A stretch of 64,000 bases of DNA from Sphingomonas elodea ATCC 31461 (lineage in GTDB: Bacteria; Pseudomonadota; Alphaproteobacteria; Sphingomonadales; Sphingomonadaceae): assembly GCF_000226955.1 (NCBI RefSeq), contig NZ_AGFU01000021.1, positions 1 through 64,000 on the forward strand, in the 5' to 3' direction. This document shows, in pieces, positions 33,787-42,828 of this stretch. Position 1 is the first letter of the stretch, and the number at the start of each line of letters is the position of its first letter. Position numbers and translations under genes: made by a program. The notes under the pieces were generated by a model, which was not told where the DNA came from, did not search any database, and saw only the letters and a program-made list of their open reading frames with translations.

Positions 33787-33826
33787 CAGCCTTCGGGAAC
33801 ATTGCATAAACGTTCCCAGTCTGTTC
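33783..33826 (+). promoter_or_regulatory. lexA promoter with SOS box
   Basis: TTGACA at 33783-33788 overlaps the moeA stop; CATAAA at 33805-33810 is a plausible -10 after 16 nt. The alphaproteobacterial LexA box GTTC-CCAGTCT-GTTC (exact GTTC-N7-GTTC) is at 33812-33826, just past the -10. A third, inverted half-site GAAC (33797-33800) lies inside the promoter. This arrangement indicates SOS autoregulation. Confidence 0.8.
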
Positions 33827-33843
33827 TAGACCCGGAGGATTGG

Positions 33844-34518
33844 ATGCTCACGCGCAAGCAGCACGAGCTGATCTGCTTCATTGCCGACCGCCTCGCCGAA
33901 ACCGGCGTGTCGCCCTCGTTCGAGGAGATGAAGGAAGCGCTGGACCTCAAGTCCAAGTCGGGCGTGCACCGGCTGATCAGCGCACTGGAGGAACGCGAGT
34001 TCATCCGCCGCCTGCCCAACCGCGCCCGCGCGCTGGAGGTGCTGCGCATGCCGGAGCGCGGCGAGCGCAAGACGGTGGCCAAGGCTGCCAAGCCCGCCGC
34101 TGCGCCCGCGCCGGCATCCGTGCCTGCACCTGCCAACGACGTTCTGGAGATTCCGCTGCACGGCCGCATCGCCGCCGGCACGCCGATCGAGGCGCTGGAA
34201 GGCTCGACCATGCTGCCGGTGCCCGCCGCGCTGCTTGGTGCCGGCGAGCATTATGCATTGGAAGTAGCCGGCGACTCGATGGTCGAGGCCGGGATTCTCG
34301 ACGGGGACTATGCGCTGATCCGGCGCACCGAGACCGCACGCGACGGCGAAATCGTCGTGGCGCTGATCGACGATGCCGAAGCGACGCTGAAGTATTTTCG
34401 CAACGAAGGCTCGATGGTGCGGCTCGACCCCGCCAACCGCGATTATACCCCTCAGCGCTACCGGCCGGACCAGGTGCGGGTACAGGGTCGGCTCGCAGGC
34501 CTGTTGCGGCGCTACTGA
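33844..34518 (+). CDS. lexA: SOS response repressor LexA
   Basis: A 224-residue repressor-protease that blocks DNA-repair genes until RecA filaments trigger self-cleavage. The N-terminal winged helix is [17 protein letters not shown]...[22 protein letters not shown] Lys/Ala/Pro-rich hinge (about 74-98) is followed by the peptidase domain. The cleavage site is probably Ala111-Gly112 (RIAAGTP), with the Ser145 (GDSMVEAG) and Lys183 (ATLKYF) dyad. The ATG at 33844 follows a GGAGG at 33834-33838. It is probably transcribed from its own SOS-boxed promoter. Confidence 0.96.
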   Translation: MLTRKQHELICFIADRLAETGVSPSFEEMKEALDLKSKSGVHRLISALEEREFIRRLPNRARALEVLRMPERGERKTVAKAAKPAAAPAPASVPAPANDVLEIPLHGRIAAGTPIEALEGSTMLPVPAALLGAGEHYALEVAGDSMVEAGILDGDYALIRRTETARDGEIVVALIDDAEATLKYFRNEGSMVRLDPANRDYTPQRYRPDQVRVQGRLAGLLRRY

Positions 34519-35047
34519 ACGGCAGGCCCGGGAAAGCAAGCTGTGGTCGGCCCGGCACCTGCGGCTGTGGCGGTCGCCTTGCGCCGAATCTGCTCTGCCC
34601 GCTTGTCATCAGTCGTTCGGCGATCAGAGCGTTGAAAACCTGTCGGTCGGTAGTTCGTCAGTACCGGTAGCGTGATCGCGTGGTGCATACAGCGCTCTCG
34701 GCGTGCCGCCTGGGGCAGGAACAAAATCCGGCCTGTTCGGGTGTTCGCGTCGGATGGCGGCTTTTCGTTCGGACCGGGATCGTGACGTCGTCCGCGGTTC
34801 GCGATGACAGGACAAGCGATCGGCTGCCACGCTCCAGAACCGGTCTCCAGACTTGCGGGTAGCATATCGGCCCCTCGCCAAGGGGGCATGATTGCGTCCG
34901 CCTTTGGCAAGGTACCGCAATCGGACAAAGTTCGCGTCTGGTGTTCTGGTGCTTTTAGTCTGGTAAGAACGCCGCTCGTTTCGTGCGCTTTTTCTTCCGC
35001 TTCGCTGGAAACCATGACAGGATCGGCTGCGGCAAAGCTGCGGGAGT
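34519..35047. other. 529-nt non-coding region after lexA
   Basis: No convincing gene is seen. Base composition falls (31 of 60 G/C at 34921-34980) compared with the flanking genes. Open frames here on both strands lack a natural protein composition. A short hairpin GCCCCT...AAGGGGGC is present near 34873-34890. It may hold the promoter of the secreted-protein gene at 35048, but no clear -35/-10 pair was found. Confidence 0.5.
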
Positions 35048-35965
35048 ATGGCCGTGTTCAGAGTCGCATGGACGGTATTGGCAGCAATGCTGTTGCCGGA
35101 AATCGCTTTCGCGCAGAGCCCCCAGCAGTCTGCGCAGCAGAGCACAGGTTCCGCCGGGGAGCAGCCGGCCCCGACCGGCGACCCTATCATCGTGACGGGC
35201 CGGCCGCTGCCCAGCAAGGAAGAGATCCGCGCGCTCGCGCGCGACGTCACCCCCCCCAGCACCTCCAGCGAGCCCCTCGCCCGGTTTCACGACTCGGTAT
35301 GCTTCGGCAGTGTCGGGCTCGATCGCGACACACTTATCGGTATCGGTGATCGGCTGGCAGCCGACGCGGAACTGGCCGGGCTCAAACTTGCCGGCGAGGG
35401 TTGCAAGCCGAATGTGGTGATCCTCTTCGTCGACGGCGTGGCGGCGGAAGTGGACAAGCTCGTTCGGCGCAAATGGTGGGTGTTCGGCGATCGTCTGCCG
35501 AGCGAAATCCGCACGATCGTTGAAGAGCGGGGACCGGTACGCGCGTGGAGCAACAGCGAGGTACGGAGCAGCGATGGCGACCGGGTCGACGCGCAGGGCT
35601 TCCTGAAGGTGACCACGGCCTCGCGCATCGTCGCGTCGACCCGGCGCGATACGCTGGCTTCGGTGGTGCTGATCGAACGCAGCGCCATCGTCGGCAAGAC
35701 GATCAGCCAGATCGCCGATTATGTGGCGATGCGCGCACTGGCCGGCGCACGCCCGCATCGGGCAGGCGGACGCGAAACGATCCTCGCCCTGTTCGACGGT
35801 GCGACCGAAAGGACGCCGCCGGAACTGACTTCGTTCGATCGTGGATATCTGCGGGGCCTCTATACCGGTCCGGCCAATGATTTCGCCGGAACCAGCCAGA
35901 GCAAAATCGTCCGCGCGATCCTCAAGGCCAAGGACGAAGAGATCGCCAGGACCGCCGGCAAGTGA
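35048..35965 (+). CDS. Secreted protein of unknown function
   Basis: A 305-residue protein with a clear signal peptide (MAVFRVAWTVLAAMLLPEIAFAQ). A low-complexity Gln/Ser/Pro stretch follows (about 23-45), then DPIIVTGRPLPSKEEIRALARDVTPP and a globular region with three cysteines. The sequence VVILFVDGVAAEVDKLVRRKWWVFGD is mixed alpha/beta-like. No catalytic motif was recognised. Similar IVTGRP-type starts occur in uncharacterised sphingomonad periplasmic proteins, but I cannot name a family. It lies between two gene-poor, low-GC stretches in the pocket separating lexA from the metallo-beta-lactamase and comEC genes. Confidence 0.75.
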   Translation: MAVFRVAWTVLAAMLLPEIAFAQSPQQSAQQSTGSAGEQPAPTGDPIIVTGRPLPSKEEIRALARDVTPPSTSSEPLARFHDSVCFGSVGLDRDTLIGIGDRLAADAELAGLKLAGEGCKPNVVILFVDGVAAEVDKLVRRKWWVFGDRLPSEIRTIVEERGPVRAWSNSEVRSSDGDRVDAQGFLKVTTASRIVASTRRDTLASVVLIERSAIVGKTISQIADYVAMRALAGARPHRAGGRETILALFDGATERTPPELTSFDRGYLRGLYTGPANDFAGTSQSKIVRAILKAKDEEIARTAGK

Positions 35966-36273
35966 TCGACGGAATCCGATCGTGCTAACCGTTTATCGCA
36001 GGGGACCAGAGAGACGCCGCACGCGCCTGCGCCGTCATCGCGATCTGCCGACCCGCTGAACCGTAACGAAACATCTTCCAAGAACATCGTCTTATGCGAA
36101 GTTGCGGGGATATGGCCTTAACCGTGCAGGCCAGCCGCTCCACCAGCAAATACTGGGCTGTCCACAAGGCCGGAGAAGGGATCGCTCGACGCAGAGCCCA
36201 GCGCCTTCGGCCGCCCGGGCCGGACAACCCGCAGATTCTCCGGGTGTCGACCGCCGCTGGCGCCGCGGGCGCC
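35966..36273. other. 308-nt non-coding region with low GC
   Basis: It lies between the 3' ends of two convergent genes and contains no supported ORF. G/C is 28 of 60 at 36061-36120, the lowest stretch I counted in the window. I see no terminator with a T-run and no repeat. Confidence 0.5.
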
Positions 36274-37131
36274 TCAGTTGCGCTGCGCCTTCAGGGCCAC
36301 TTCGAACGCCTTCTGCGCCGCGTCCACCCGTCTGGGCAGTTCGCCGGGATCGACGAAGGCCTCCGCATCGCCCGCCAGCTGCTTCGCGCGCTTGGCCGCA
36401 AGATCGAACTGCTCGGCATGGAAGCTCAGGAACACGTCGGCCTGCGTCGCACGCAGCTTGGCGAAGGTGGCGCGGAAATCGGCGGATGCGGCGTCATAGC
36501 CATGGCCCGGCGTCAGCGGCTGGTCGGCCACGCTCAGGCTGCAGGCGAACAGCACGGTGAGGCTGTCGCCACCCGAGGGCACCTGCAGGGTGAAGCTGGT
36601 GCACCCCTTGCTATGCCCCGGCGTCAGGTGCGCGACGAGCGTGTTGGTGCCGAGGCGGATCTCTTCGCCGTCCTTCAGCGGCGCGTCGACCTTCACCGGC
36701 GGCGCCGCGATGGTGATGTCCGGGCGATAGTCCGCCCGGCCTGCCTCGAGCGCCGGTGTGTCCGCCGCGCTCGCGAGCAGCCTGGCCCCGGTACGCCGCT
36801 TGAGTTCGGCGAGGCCGCCGTCATGGTCCCAATGGGCGTGGTTGATCAGCAGGATCTTCACGTCGGCCAGCTTGAAGCCCAGCTTCTCGATATTCGCGGC
36901 GATCAGCGGCGCGCTCTCGGCCATGCCGCCGTCGATCAGCACGTGCCCCTGGGGACTGGTAATCAGATAGGCGGAGATACCCGCCGTGCCGACATAATGG
37001 ACGTTGCCGAGGATCCGGAACGGCGCCATGGGCCGGTTCCATTCGGCCCGCACCGTGGCCCAGTCGGTGCCCTGGGCCATTGCCGGGGAAGCCAGGCCAA
37101 GTATCGAGGCCGCAAGCAAAATCCGGATCAT
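36274..37131 (-). CDS. Subclass B3 metallo-beta-lactamase
   Basis: A periplasmic zinc hydrolase of 285 residues with a signal peptide ([20 protein letters not shown]). The full set of B3 zinc ligands is present: His98, His100, Asp102 and His103 in NHAHWDHDGG, His173 in TPGHSKGCTSF, and His238 in FLSFHAEQFDL. The GHSKGCTSF segment and overall length fit subclass B3 enzymes of environmental bacteria better than glyoxalase-II-like proteins. Beta-lactam hydrolysis is likely but not certain; some relatives are lactonases. Its ATG overlaps the comEC stop (ATGA, 37128-37131), so it is translated from the comEC transcript or very close to it. Confidence 0.85.
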   Translation of the reverse strand: MIRILLAASILGLASPAMAQGTDWATVRAEWNRPMAPFRILGNVHYVGTAGISAYLITSPQGHVLIDGGMAESAPLIAANIEKLGFKLADVKILLINHAHWDHDGGLAELKRRTGARLLASAADTPALEAGRADYRPDITIAAPPVKVDAPLKDGEEIRLGTNTLVAHLTPGHSKGCTSFTLQVPSGGDSLTVLFACSLSVADQPLTPGHGYDAASADFRATFAKLRATQADVFLSFHAEQFDLAAKRAKQLAGDAEAFVDPGELPRRVDAAQKAFEVALKAQRN

Positions 37132-39293
37132 CGTCGATCTCCCTTTGCGGCGCTGAATGGCGGCTGGACGGTGGGCGGGTCAAGCCAGGGATGGTGGTAT
37201 GCGCCTGCCACCGTCCGCACCGTGCCGCTGGCGAAGCCCACGGCCACCCCGCCCGTCCGTGCCAGTGTCGCCCGGTCGAGGCGCAGCCATCGCGGGCGGC
37301 AGGCGCGCGGCAGGCGCCGTTCGCTCACCACCACGTCGCTGGCGGCGCACACCGCAACCAGATCGCGCCAGGCGACGGGATAGGCGCTCCGCGTCGCGGC
37401 CACGCGCCAGAGGCGGCGACCGCCGGCAATGTCCGCAACGCACAGATCGGGGCTGCACCGCGCATCCGGGCGGTTCTCGAGCAACGCCAGCGCATCCGCC
37501 TCCACGCCGCCATTCTCGCCAAGTACTGCACGGGTGAAGTCCCCTGCCCGAGCCCGCAACAGGGCGAAGCTGCCGTCCGGCATGCGGAGCGCAGCGTGCC
37601 GGCCGTCGCCGGTCACCAGCAGGTCCGGCGCCGGCGTGGCCCAGGCCCAGAGCGCCCCCACCGCCAGCGGCACCAGCCCGGCAAGCCGGATGCGCGTCCG
37701 CCACAGGCCGAGCCAAAGCCCGCCCGCGATCATGCCGGCAAAGGCGCCCACCGGCATCCCCGGCAGCACCGCCACCGATCCGGGGGCGGCCGCCACCGCA
37801 TGGGCGATCCACAGCAGCAGTGTCATCGCCTTGCCCGTCAGCCACCAGAAAGGCGCCCCCGCTCCGACCAGGTCGGCAACCAGCGCCAACGCCTCCAGCG
37901 GCATCACCACGAAGGTGGTGAGCGGGATCGCGACGATATTCGCGAGCGCGCCGTACACGCCGCCCTTGTGGAAGTGGAACAGGCCGATCGGCATCAGCGC
38001 CAGCTCGACGAGGATGCCGGTGAGCAGCAGCGACCCCGCCCCGCGCGCCAGCCGCCCGGCCAGCCCTTCCTCGCGCGCCTCGAACCACCGTCGCATGTAC
38101 GGGCTTTCGTGCAGCGCGACGATCGCGGCGACGGCGGTAAAGCTCAGCTGGAAGCTCGCGCCTGCCAGCGATTCCGGCCAGAGCAGCAGCACCAGCATCG
38201 CGCCTGCCGCGACCAGACGCAGGGTCAGCGCCTCGCGCCCCAGGCTGAGCGCCACCAGCACCAGCAGCGCCGCGACACAGGATCGGATCGTCGGCACCTG
38301 GCCGCCGGTGAGCCAGGTATAGCCGATCGCCGCGAGCGCTCCCGCCCCGGCCGCCACCAGCGGGAGGCGGATGCGGAGCGCCAGCCATGGGCTCAGCGCC
38401 AGCAGCCGCAGCACCCCCAGCATGGCCGCGCCGGTGACGGCAGTGACGTGCAGCCCACTGACCGAGAGCAGGTGCGCAAGTCCGGCGCGCCGCATCGCCT
38501 CGCTGTCCGCCTCGGAGATCGCGCCCTCGTCCCCCGTCGCCAAAGCGCTCGCGATGCCGCCGGCGCTCCCGGGCAGGCGCGACTCGATGTGCGCGGAGAG
38601 CGCCGCGCGCAGGTCCTTGGCTGCCCGCGGCGGCGCCCGGCGCAGGATCACCGGATCGAGCGCCTTGCCGGTCGCCCCCAGGCGATCGAACCAGGCGACC
38701 CGGCGGAAATCATAGGCACCGGGCACCGACGGGCCCGGCGGCGGCACCAACCGCGCCCGCAGCGTGATCGACGCGCCGGGACCGAGCCCGGGCGGCACGT
38801 CCGCCGTCTCCACATTCACCCGCAGCCGTGGTGGCAGATCGGCTCGCCCGACCGGTGCCAGCACCAGACGCACCAGCCCGCGCGCCGAGAGCGAGTCGAC
38901 TCGCAGCACGGCGGCATCGAACGTCGCGACCACGGGCCGCCCCAGCACCGGTGCCGAAACCTGTTCCGCCCGCCACCAGATCGCGGCGCAGCCCGCCGCC
39001 ACGAGCAATCCTGCCAACAGCAGCGCACGACCGGCTCGACCCGGCAGTATCGCACCCGCGACGGTTACACCGAGCGCCAGGACGATCAGCCCGGCCCAGT
39101 GCCGCGGCTCTCCCAGCAGGAACCAGCCGGCGATGCCCGCACCGAAGGCGATCGGCACCCACAATGGCAATTGTCCCCGCTCTGCTTCCAGCCAGCGTTC
39201 GATCCGGTCCCGCCCCTTGGGGAATCCCCTCCCCGCCCCCATTTGAAGGCCCGGAAACCCCGTGCTAGGGGCCGCGGCGGCTGAACTGGCCAT
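37128..39293 (-). CDS. comEC: ComEC/Rec2 family DNA-uptake channel protein
   Basis: A multi-pass inner-membrane protein of 721 residues that moves single-stranded DNA into the cytoplasm in competent bacteria. The N-terminal DUF4131 and OB-like region (about 30-230) is followed by the Competence domain, recognisable by [22 protein letters not shown] and [19 protein letters not shown]. The C-terminal metallo-beta-lactamase-like domain is degenerate: no HxHxDH zinc motif is seen ([24 protein letters not shown] instead). The start at 39293 is an estimate. It is divergent from gltX, 28 nt apart. Confidence 0.9.
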   Translation of the reverse strand: MASSAAAAPSTGFPGLQMGAGRGFPKGRDRIERWLEAERGQLPLWVPIAFGAGIAGWFLLGEPRHWAGLIVLALGVTVAGAILPGRAGRALLLAGLLVAAGCAAIWWRAEQVSAPVLGRPVVATFDAAVLRVDSLSARGLVRLVLAPVGRADLPPRLRVNVETADVPPGLGPGASITLRARLVPPPGPSVPGAYDFRRVAWFDRLGATGKALDPVILRRAPPRAAKDLRAALSAHIESRLPGSAGGIASALATGDEGAISEADSEAMRRAGLAHLLSVSGLHVTAVTGAAMLGVLRLLALSPWLALRIRLPLVAAGAGALAAIGYTWLTGGQVPTIRSCVAALLVLVALSLGREALTLRLVAAGAMLVLLLWPESLAGASFQLSFTAVAAIVALHESPYMRRWFEAREEGLAGRLARGAGSLLLTGILVELALMPIGLFHFHKGGVYGALANIVAIPLTTFVVMPLEALALVADLVGAGAPFWWLTGKAMTLLLWIAHAVAAAPGSVAVLPGMPVGAFAGMIAGGLWLGLWRTRIRLAGLVPLAVGALWAWATPAPDLLVTGDGRHAALRMPDGSFALLRARAGDFTRAVLGENGGVEADALALLENRPDARCSPDLCVADIAGGRRLWRVAATRSAYPVAWRDLVAVCAASDVVVSERRLPRACRPRWLRLDRATLARTGGVAVGFASGTVRTVAGAYHHPWLDPPTVQPPFSAAKGDRR

Positions 39294-39321
39294 CGAGACA
39301 ACAGACTGGGAGCATGCGCGC

Positions 39322-40746
39322 TTGAGCGCAACACAAGAAACCACCCCCGCCAAGCCCGTCGTGACGCGCTTCGCCCCCTCGCCCACCGGCTTCCTCCACA
39401 TCGGGGGCGCGCGCACCGCGCTGTTCAACCTGCTGTTCGCCCGCCATCATGGCGGCAAGTTCCTGCTGCGCATCGAGGATACCGATCGCGCACGGTCGAC
39501 CCAGCCGGCGATCGAGGCGATCCTCGACGGGCTGCGCTGGCTCGGGCTCGATTGGGACGGCGACGAAGTCTACCAGTTTGCCCGTGCCGCTCGCCACGCC
39601 GAAGTGGCCCAGGCGATGCTCGAAAAGGGCGCGGCCTATCGCTGCTACCTGACCCAGGACGAACTCGCCGCGATGCGCGCCGAGGCGGAAGCCGCCAAGA
39701 AGCCGCTGCGCATCCGCTCGCCCTGGCGCGACCGCACCGATGGCGACCCTTCGGTGCCACACGTCGTCCGCCTCAAGGCGCCGACCGAGGGCTCGGTGAC
39801 GATCCGCGACCATGTCCAGGGCGAAGTAACGGTGCAGAATGCCGAGATCGACGATCTCGTGCTGCTGCGCTCGGACGGCACGCCTACCTACATGCTGGCC
39901 GTGGTCGTCGACGACAACGACATGGGCGTAACCCATGTGATCCGCGGCGACGACCATCTCAACAACGCCTTCCGCCAGCTGCCGATCTACCGCGCAATGG
40001 GTTGGGACGAGCCGGAATATGCCCATATCCCGCTGATCCACGGCGCGGACGGTGCCAAGCTCTCCAAGCGCCACGGTGCGCTGGGTGTCGACGCCTATCG
40101 CGACGAGCTCGGGCTGCTGCCCGAGGCGGTGTCCAACTACCTTCTCCGCCTCGGCTGGGGCCACGGCGATGACGAGATCATCAGTCGGGAACAGGCCGTC
40201 GAATGGTTCGATCTTGCAGGCGTCGGCAAATCACCAAGCCGGTTCGATCTGAAGAAGCTCGAAAACCTCAACGGCCATTATATCCGCCAGTCGGATGATG
40301 ATCGCCTGGCCGATCTGGTTGCGGCGCGCCTGCCGTTCGAAGTCAGCGACTCGCAAGCCGACCTTCTGCGCCGCAGCATGGCAGCCCTGAAGCCGCGTGC
40401 CGCCAATCTCCTCGAACTGGCGGACGGCGCGGGCTTTCTTTTTCGCACCCGCCCACTGGAATTGGACGAGAACGCGGCCGCTCTGCTAGAGGGCGACGCG
40501 CGCACCCTGCTCGCCCAGTTGCACACCGCGCTTGACGGATTGGCAACGTGGGATACGGAGGCGCTCGAAGCGGCGGTACGCACCGTCGCCGACGACGCGG
40601 GCGTGAAGCTCGGCAATCTGGCGCAGCCGCTGCGTGCGGCGTTAACCGGCCGCCGAACTTCCCCGGGTATCTTCGATGTCCTGGCGTTGCTGGGACGCGA
40701 GGAAAGCCTCGCCCGCATCGCAGACCAGATGCGTACGCCCGCCTGA
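39322..40746 (+). CDS. gltX: Glutamyl-tRNA synthetase
   Basis: Charges tRNA-Glu with glutamate. The TTG at 39322 was chosen because GGGAG lies 9 nt upstream and the family begins shortly before [19 protein letters not shown], which contains the HIGH-type motif; this gives 474 residues. The KMSKS-type loop is [13 protein letters not shown]. The class Ib anticodon-binding helical bundle fills the C-terminal third. In alphaproteobacteria with GatCAB a GltX may also charge tRNA-Gln; this cannot be decided here. gltA starts 28 nt after its stop, so they may share a transcript. Confidence 0.95.
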   Translation: MSATQETTPAKPVVTRFAPSPTGFLHIGGARTALFNLLFARHHGGKFLLRIEDTDRARSTQPAIEAILDGLRWLGLDWDGDEVYQFARAARHAEVAQAMLEKGAAYRCYLTQDELAAMRAEAEAAKKPLRIRSPWRDRTDGDPSVPHVVRLKAPTEGSVTIRDHVQGEVTVQNAEIDDLVLLRSDGTPTYMLAVVVDDNDMGVTHVIRGDDHLNNAFRQLPIYRAMGWDEPEYAHIPLIHGADGAKLSKRHGALGVDAYRDELGLLPEAVSNYLLRLGWGHGDDEIISREQAVEWFDLAGVGKSPSRFDLKKLENLNGHYIRQSDDDRLADLVAARLPFEVSDSQADLLRRSMAALKPRAANLLELADGAGFLFRTRPLELDENAAALLEGDARTLLAQLHTALDGLATWDTEALEAAVRTVADDAGVKLGNLAQPLRAALTGRRTSPGIFDVLALLGREESLARIADQMRTPA

Positions 40747-40774
40747 AAAACGGGTCGAAGGAAAGGACGACATA

Positions 40775-42058
40775 ATGAGCGATACCGCCAAGCTGCATGT
40801 TGCAGGCAAAGACGTCGAATATCCGGTCCTGAAGGGCAGCACCGGCCCGGACGTCGTCGATATCCGCAAGCTCTACGCGCAGACCGGCGCCTTCACCTAC
40901 GATCCAGGTTTCACCTCGACCGCAAGCTGCGAATCGGGCCTGACCTTCATCGATGGTGACGAAGGCGTTCTGCTGCACCGCGGCTATCCGATCGGCCAGC
41001 TCGCCGAACATTCGAGCTTCATGGAGGTCTCGTACCTCCTGCTGAACGGCGAACTGCCGACTCAGGCCGAGCTCTCCAAGTTCGAGAACACGATCACCCG
41101 TCACACCATGCTGCACGAGCAGCTGGCCACCTTCTACCGCGGCTTCCGTCGCGATGCGCACCCGATGGCGGTGATGTGCGGCGTCGTCGGCGCGCTTTCG
41201 GCCTTCTACCACGACTCGACCGACATCACCGATCCGCAGCAGCGCATGATCGCGTCGCACCGCCTGATCGCCAAGATGCCGACGATCGCGGCCATGGCGT
41301 ACAAGTACAGCGTCGGCCAGCCGTTCCTCTATCCGAAGAACGATCTGAGCTATACCGGCAACTTCCTGCGCATGACCTTCGGCGTTCCGGCCGAGGAATA
41401 TGAAGTGAACCCGGTGGTGGAGAAGGCGCTCGACCGCATCTTCATCCTCCATGCTGATCACGAGCAGAACGCCTCGACCTCGACCGTCCGCCTCGCCGGT
41501 TCGTCGGGCGCCAATCCGTTCGCCTGCATCGCGGCCGGCATCGCGTGCCTGTGGGGCCCGGCGCATGGCGGCGCCAACGAAGCCGCGCTCAACATGCTGC
41601 ACGAGATCGGCCGTCCGGAGCGTATCCCCGAGTTCATCGCCCGCGCGAAGGACAAGAACGATCCGTTCCGCCTGATGGGCTTCGGCCACCGCGTGTACAA
41701 GAACTACGATCCGCGCGCGACCGTGATGCAGAAGACCGTGCGCGAAGTGTTCGCCGCGCTCAACGTTTCGGACCCCGTGTTCGAAGTCGCGCTGCAGCTC
41801 GAGGAAATGGCGCTCAAGGACGATTACTTCGTCGAGAAGAAGCTGTTCCCGAACGTCGACTTCTATTCGGGCGTGATCCTGTCTGCGATCGGCTTCCCGA
41901 CGACGATGTTCACCGCGCTGTTCGCCCTTGCCCGCACCGTCGGCTGGGTGGCGCAGTGGAACGAGATGATCTCGGATCCCGAGCAGAAGATCGGCCGTCC
42001 GCGCCAGCTCTACACCGGCCCGACGCAGCGCGACTACGTGCCCGTCGGCCAGCGCTGA
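40775..42058 (+). CDS. gltA: Citrate synthase
   Basis: Condenses acetyl-CoA and oxaloacetate to citrate, the entry step of the TCA cycle. It has 427 residues, as in the hexameric gram-negative type. The active-site His and Asp regions are [22 protein letters not shown] and the block [12 protein letters not shown] followed by [15 protein letters not shown]; the catalytic Asp lies in the later PNVDFYSG. The ATG at 40775 follows GAAAGGA at a good distance. A strong two-way terminator follows the gene. Confidence 0.97.
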   Translation: MSDTAKLHVAGKDVEYPVLKGSTGPDVVDIRKLYAQTGAFTYDPGFTSTASCESGLTFIDGDEGVLLHRGYPIGQLAEHSSFMEVSYLLLNGELPTQAELSKFENTITRHTMLHEQLATFYRGFRRDAHPMAVMCGVVGALSAFYHDSTDITDPQQRMIASHRLIAKMPTIAAMAYKYSVGQPFLYPKNDLSYTGNFLRMTFGVPAEEYEVNPVVEKALDRIFILHADHEQNASTSTVRLAGSSGANPFACIAAGIACLWGPAHGGANEAALNMLHEIGRPERIPEFIARAKDKNDPFRLMGFGHRVYKNYDPRATVMQKTVREVFAALNVSDPVFEVALQLEEMALKDDYFVEKKLFPNVDFYSGVILSAIGFPTTMFTALFALARTVGWVAQWNEMISDPEQKIGRPRQLYTGPTQRDYVPVGQR

Positions 42059-42095
42059 GCGCTGCCCTGGGTTTCGGCCCAGACGGCGGAACAAG

Positions 42096-42130
42096 AAAAC
42101 GGCGCCCCGCTCCTGCGGTGGCGCCGTTTT
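42096..42130. terminator. Bidirectional intrinsic terminator after gltA
   Basis: AAAACGGCGCC (42096-42106) and GGCGCCGTTTT (42120-42130) form an 11-bp inverted repeat with a 13-nt loop and a T-run at either exit. It sits between gltA (+) and the lectin gene (-), and can end both transcripts. Confidence 0.85.
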
Positions 42131-42191
42131 CGTTTCCGCGAATGCAAGGCCGCGACGGCTGCAATCCAACCGTCGCGGCGCGCGGTCTGTG

Positions 42192-42662
42192 TCAGGCGCT
42201 CTCGAGCTCGGCCAGGTCTTCCTCCAGCGCCCGCAGCGTTGCGGAGAACAGGATCCACTGCTGCGCCGGTGAGCCGTTGTTCGGGTAGAGCCAGACGGGG
42301 TTGCCGTTCTGCAGCCCCCGGTTCTGGTCGTCGACGACCATGCCCGGCGCCCCGACCGACGAGATGAAGCTCTGCGAGCCGAAGAAGGTCCATTTCTGCA
42401 GATTGTTGGACGACTGGCGGTTGTTGATCACCAACCGAGTCTCTGCGTTCGGCGACGGTGCCGTCAACACCAGCGGCGTCGGGCTCGCCTGGCTGGCGAC
42501 CAGCGTGATATACTGGTTGAACATATTGATATCCCACAGGATCAGCGCCGGATTGGTCACCGTCGACTGCTGCAGGATCACCACCGGCGCACCGGCCTGC
42601 ACATTCTGCACGCCCAGCACATAATTGGGATCGAATGCATATTGAATGATAGCCTGAGTCAT
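42192..42662 (-). CDS. Ricin-type beta-trefoil lectin-like protein (cytoplasmic)
   Basis: A 156-residue protein that looks like a free-standing beta-trefoil. QxW motifs, the hallmark of ricin B-type lectins, occur as Gln89-Lys-Trp91 (NLQKWTF) and Gln134-Gln-Trp136 (AQQWIL), with a third degenerate repeat around LILWD (40-44). The start at 42662 is supported by AGAGGAGAGGGCA directly upstream; the longer open frame is not natural. There is no signal peptide, which is unusual for this fold, and the C-terminus is an acidic helix (RALEEDLAELES). Carbohydrate binding is possible but unproven. Confidence 0.7.
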   Translation of the reverse strand: MTQAIIQYAFDPNYVLGVQNVQAGAPVVILQQSTVTNPALILWDINMFNQYITLVASQASPTPLVLTAPSPNAETRLVINNRQSSNNLQKWTFFGSQSFISSVGAPGMVVDDQNRGLQNGNPVWLYPNNGSPAQQWILFSATLRALEEDLAELESA

Positions 42663-42828
42663 TGCCCTCTCCTCTGATTGGAATGCGGCACCGTTGAAGC
42701 CGCAGTGCGTGGGCGACCCTCTTCCCCTGCAATTGGTGTAGCGACCAACGCCAAGGGCTGGCGACAGCGACCCCCTCCGTTCCGGCGACGATGTCCGCGA
42801 AATCGGTCGAGTGCGGAGCGTTTCCGAC

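Noticed and set aside
34512-35015. 167-codon minus-strand ORF in the gap after lexA
   Set aside because: No ribosome site, no hydrophobic core pattern and no recognisable domain; treated as non-coding.
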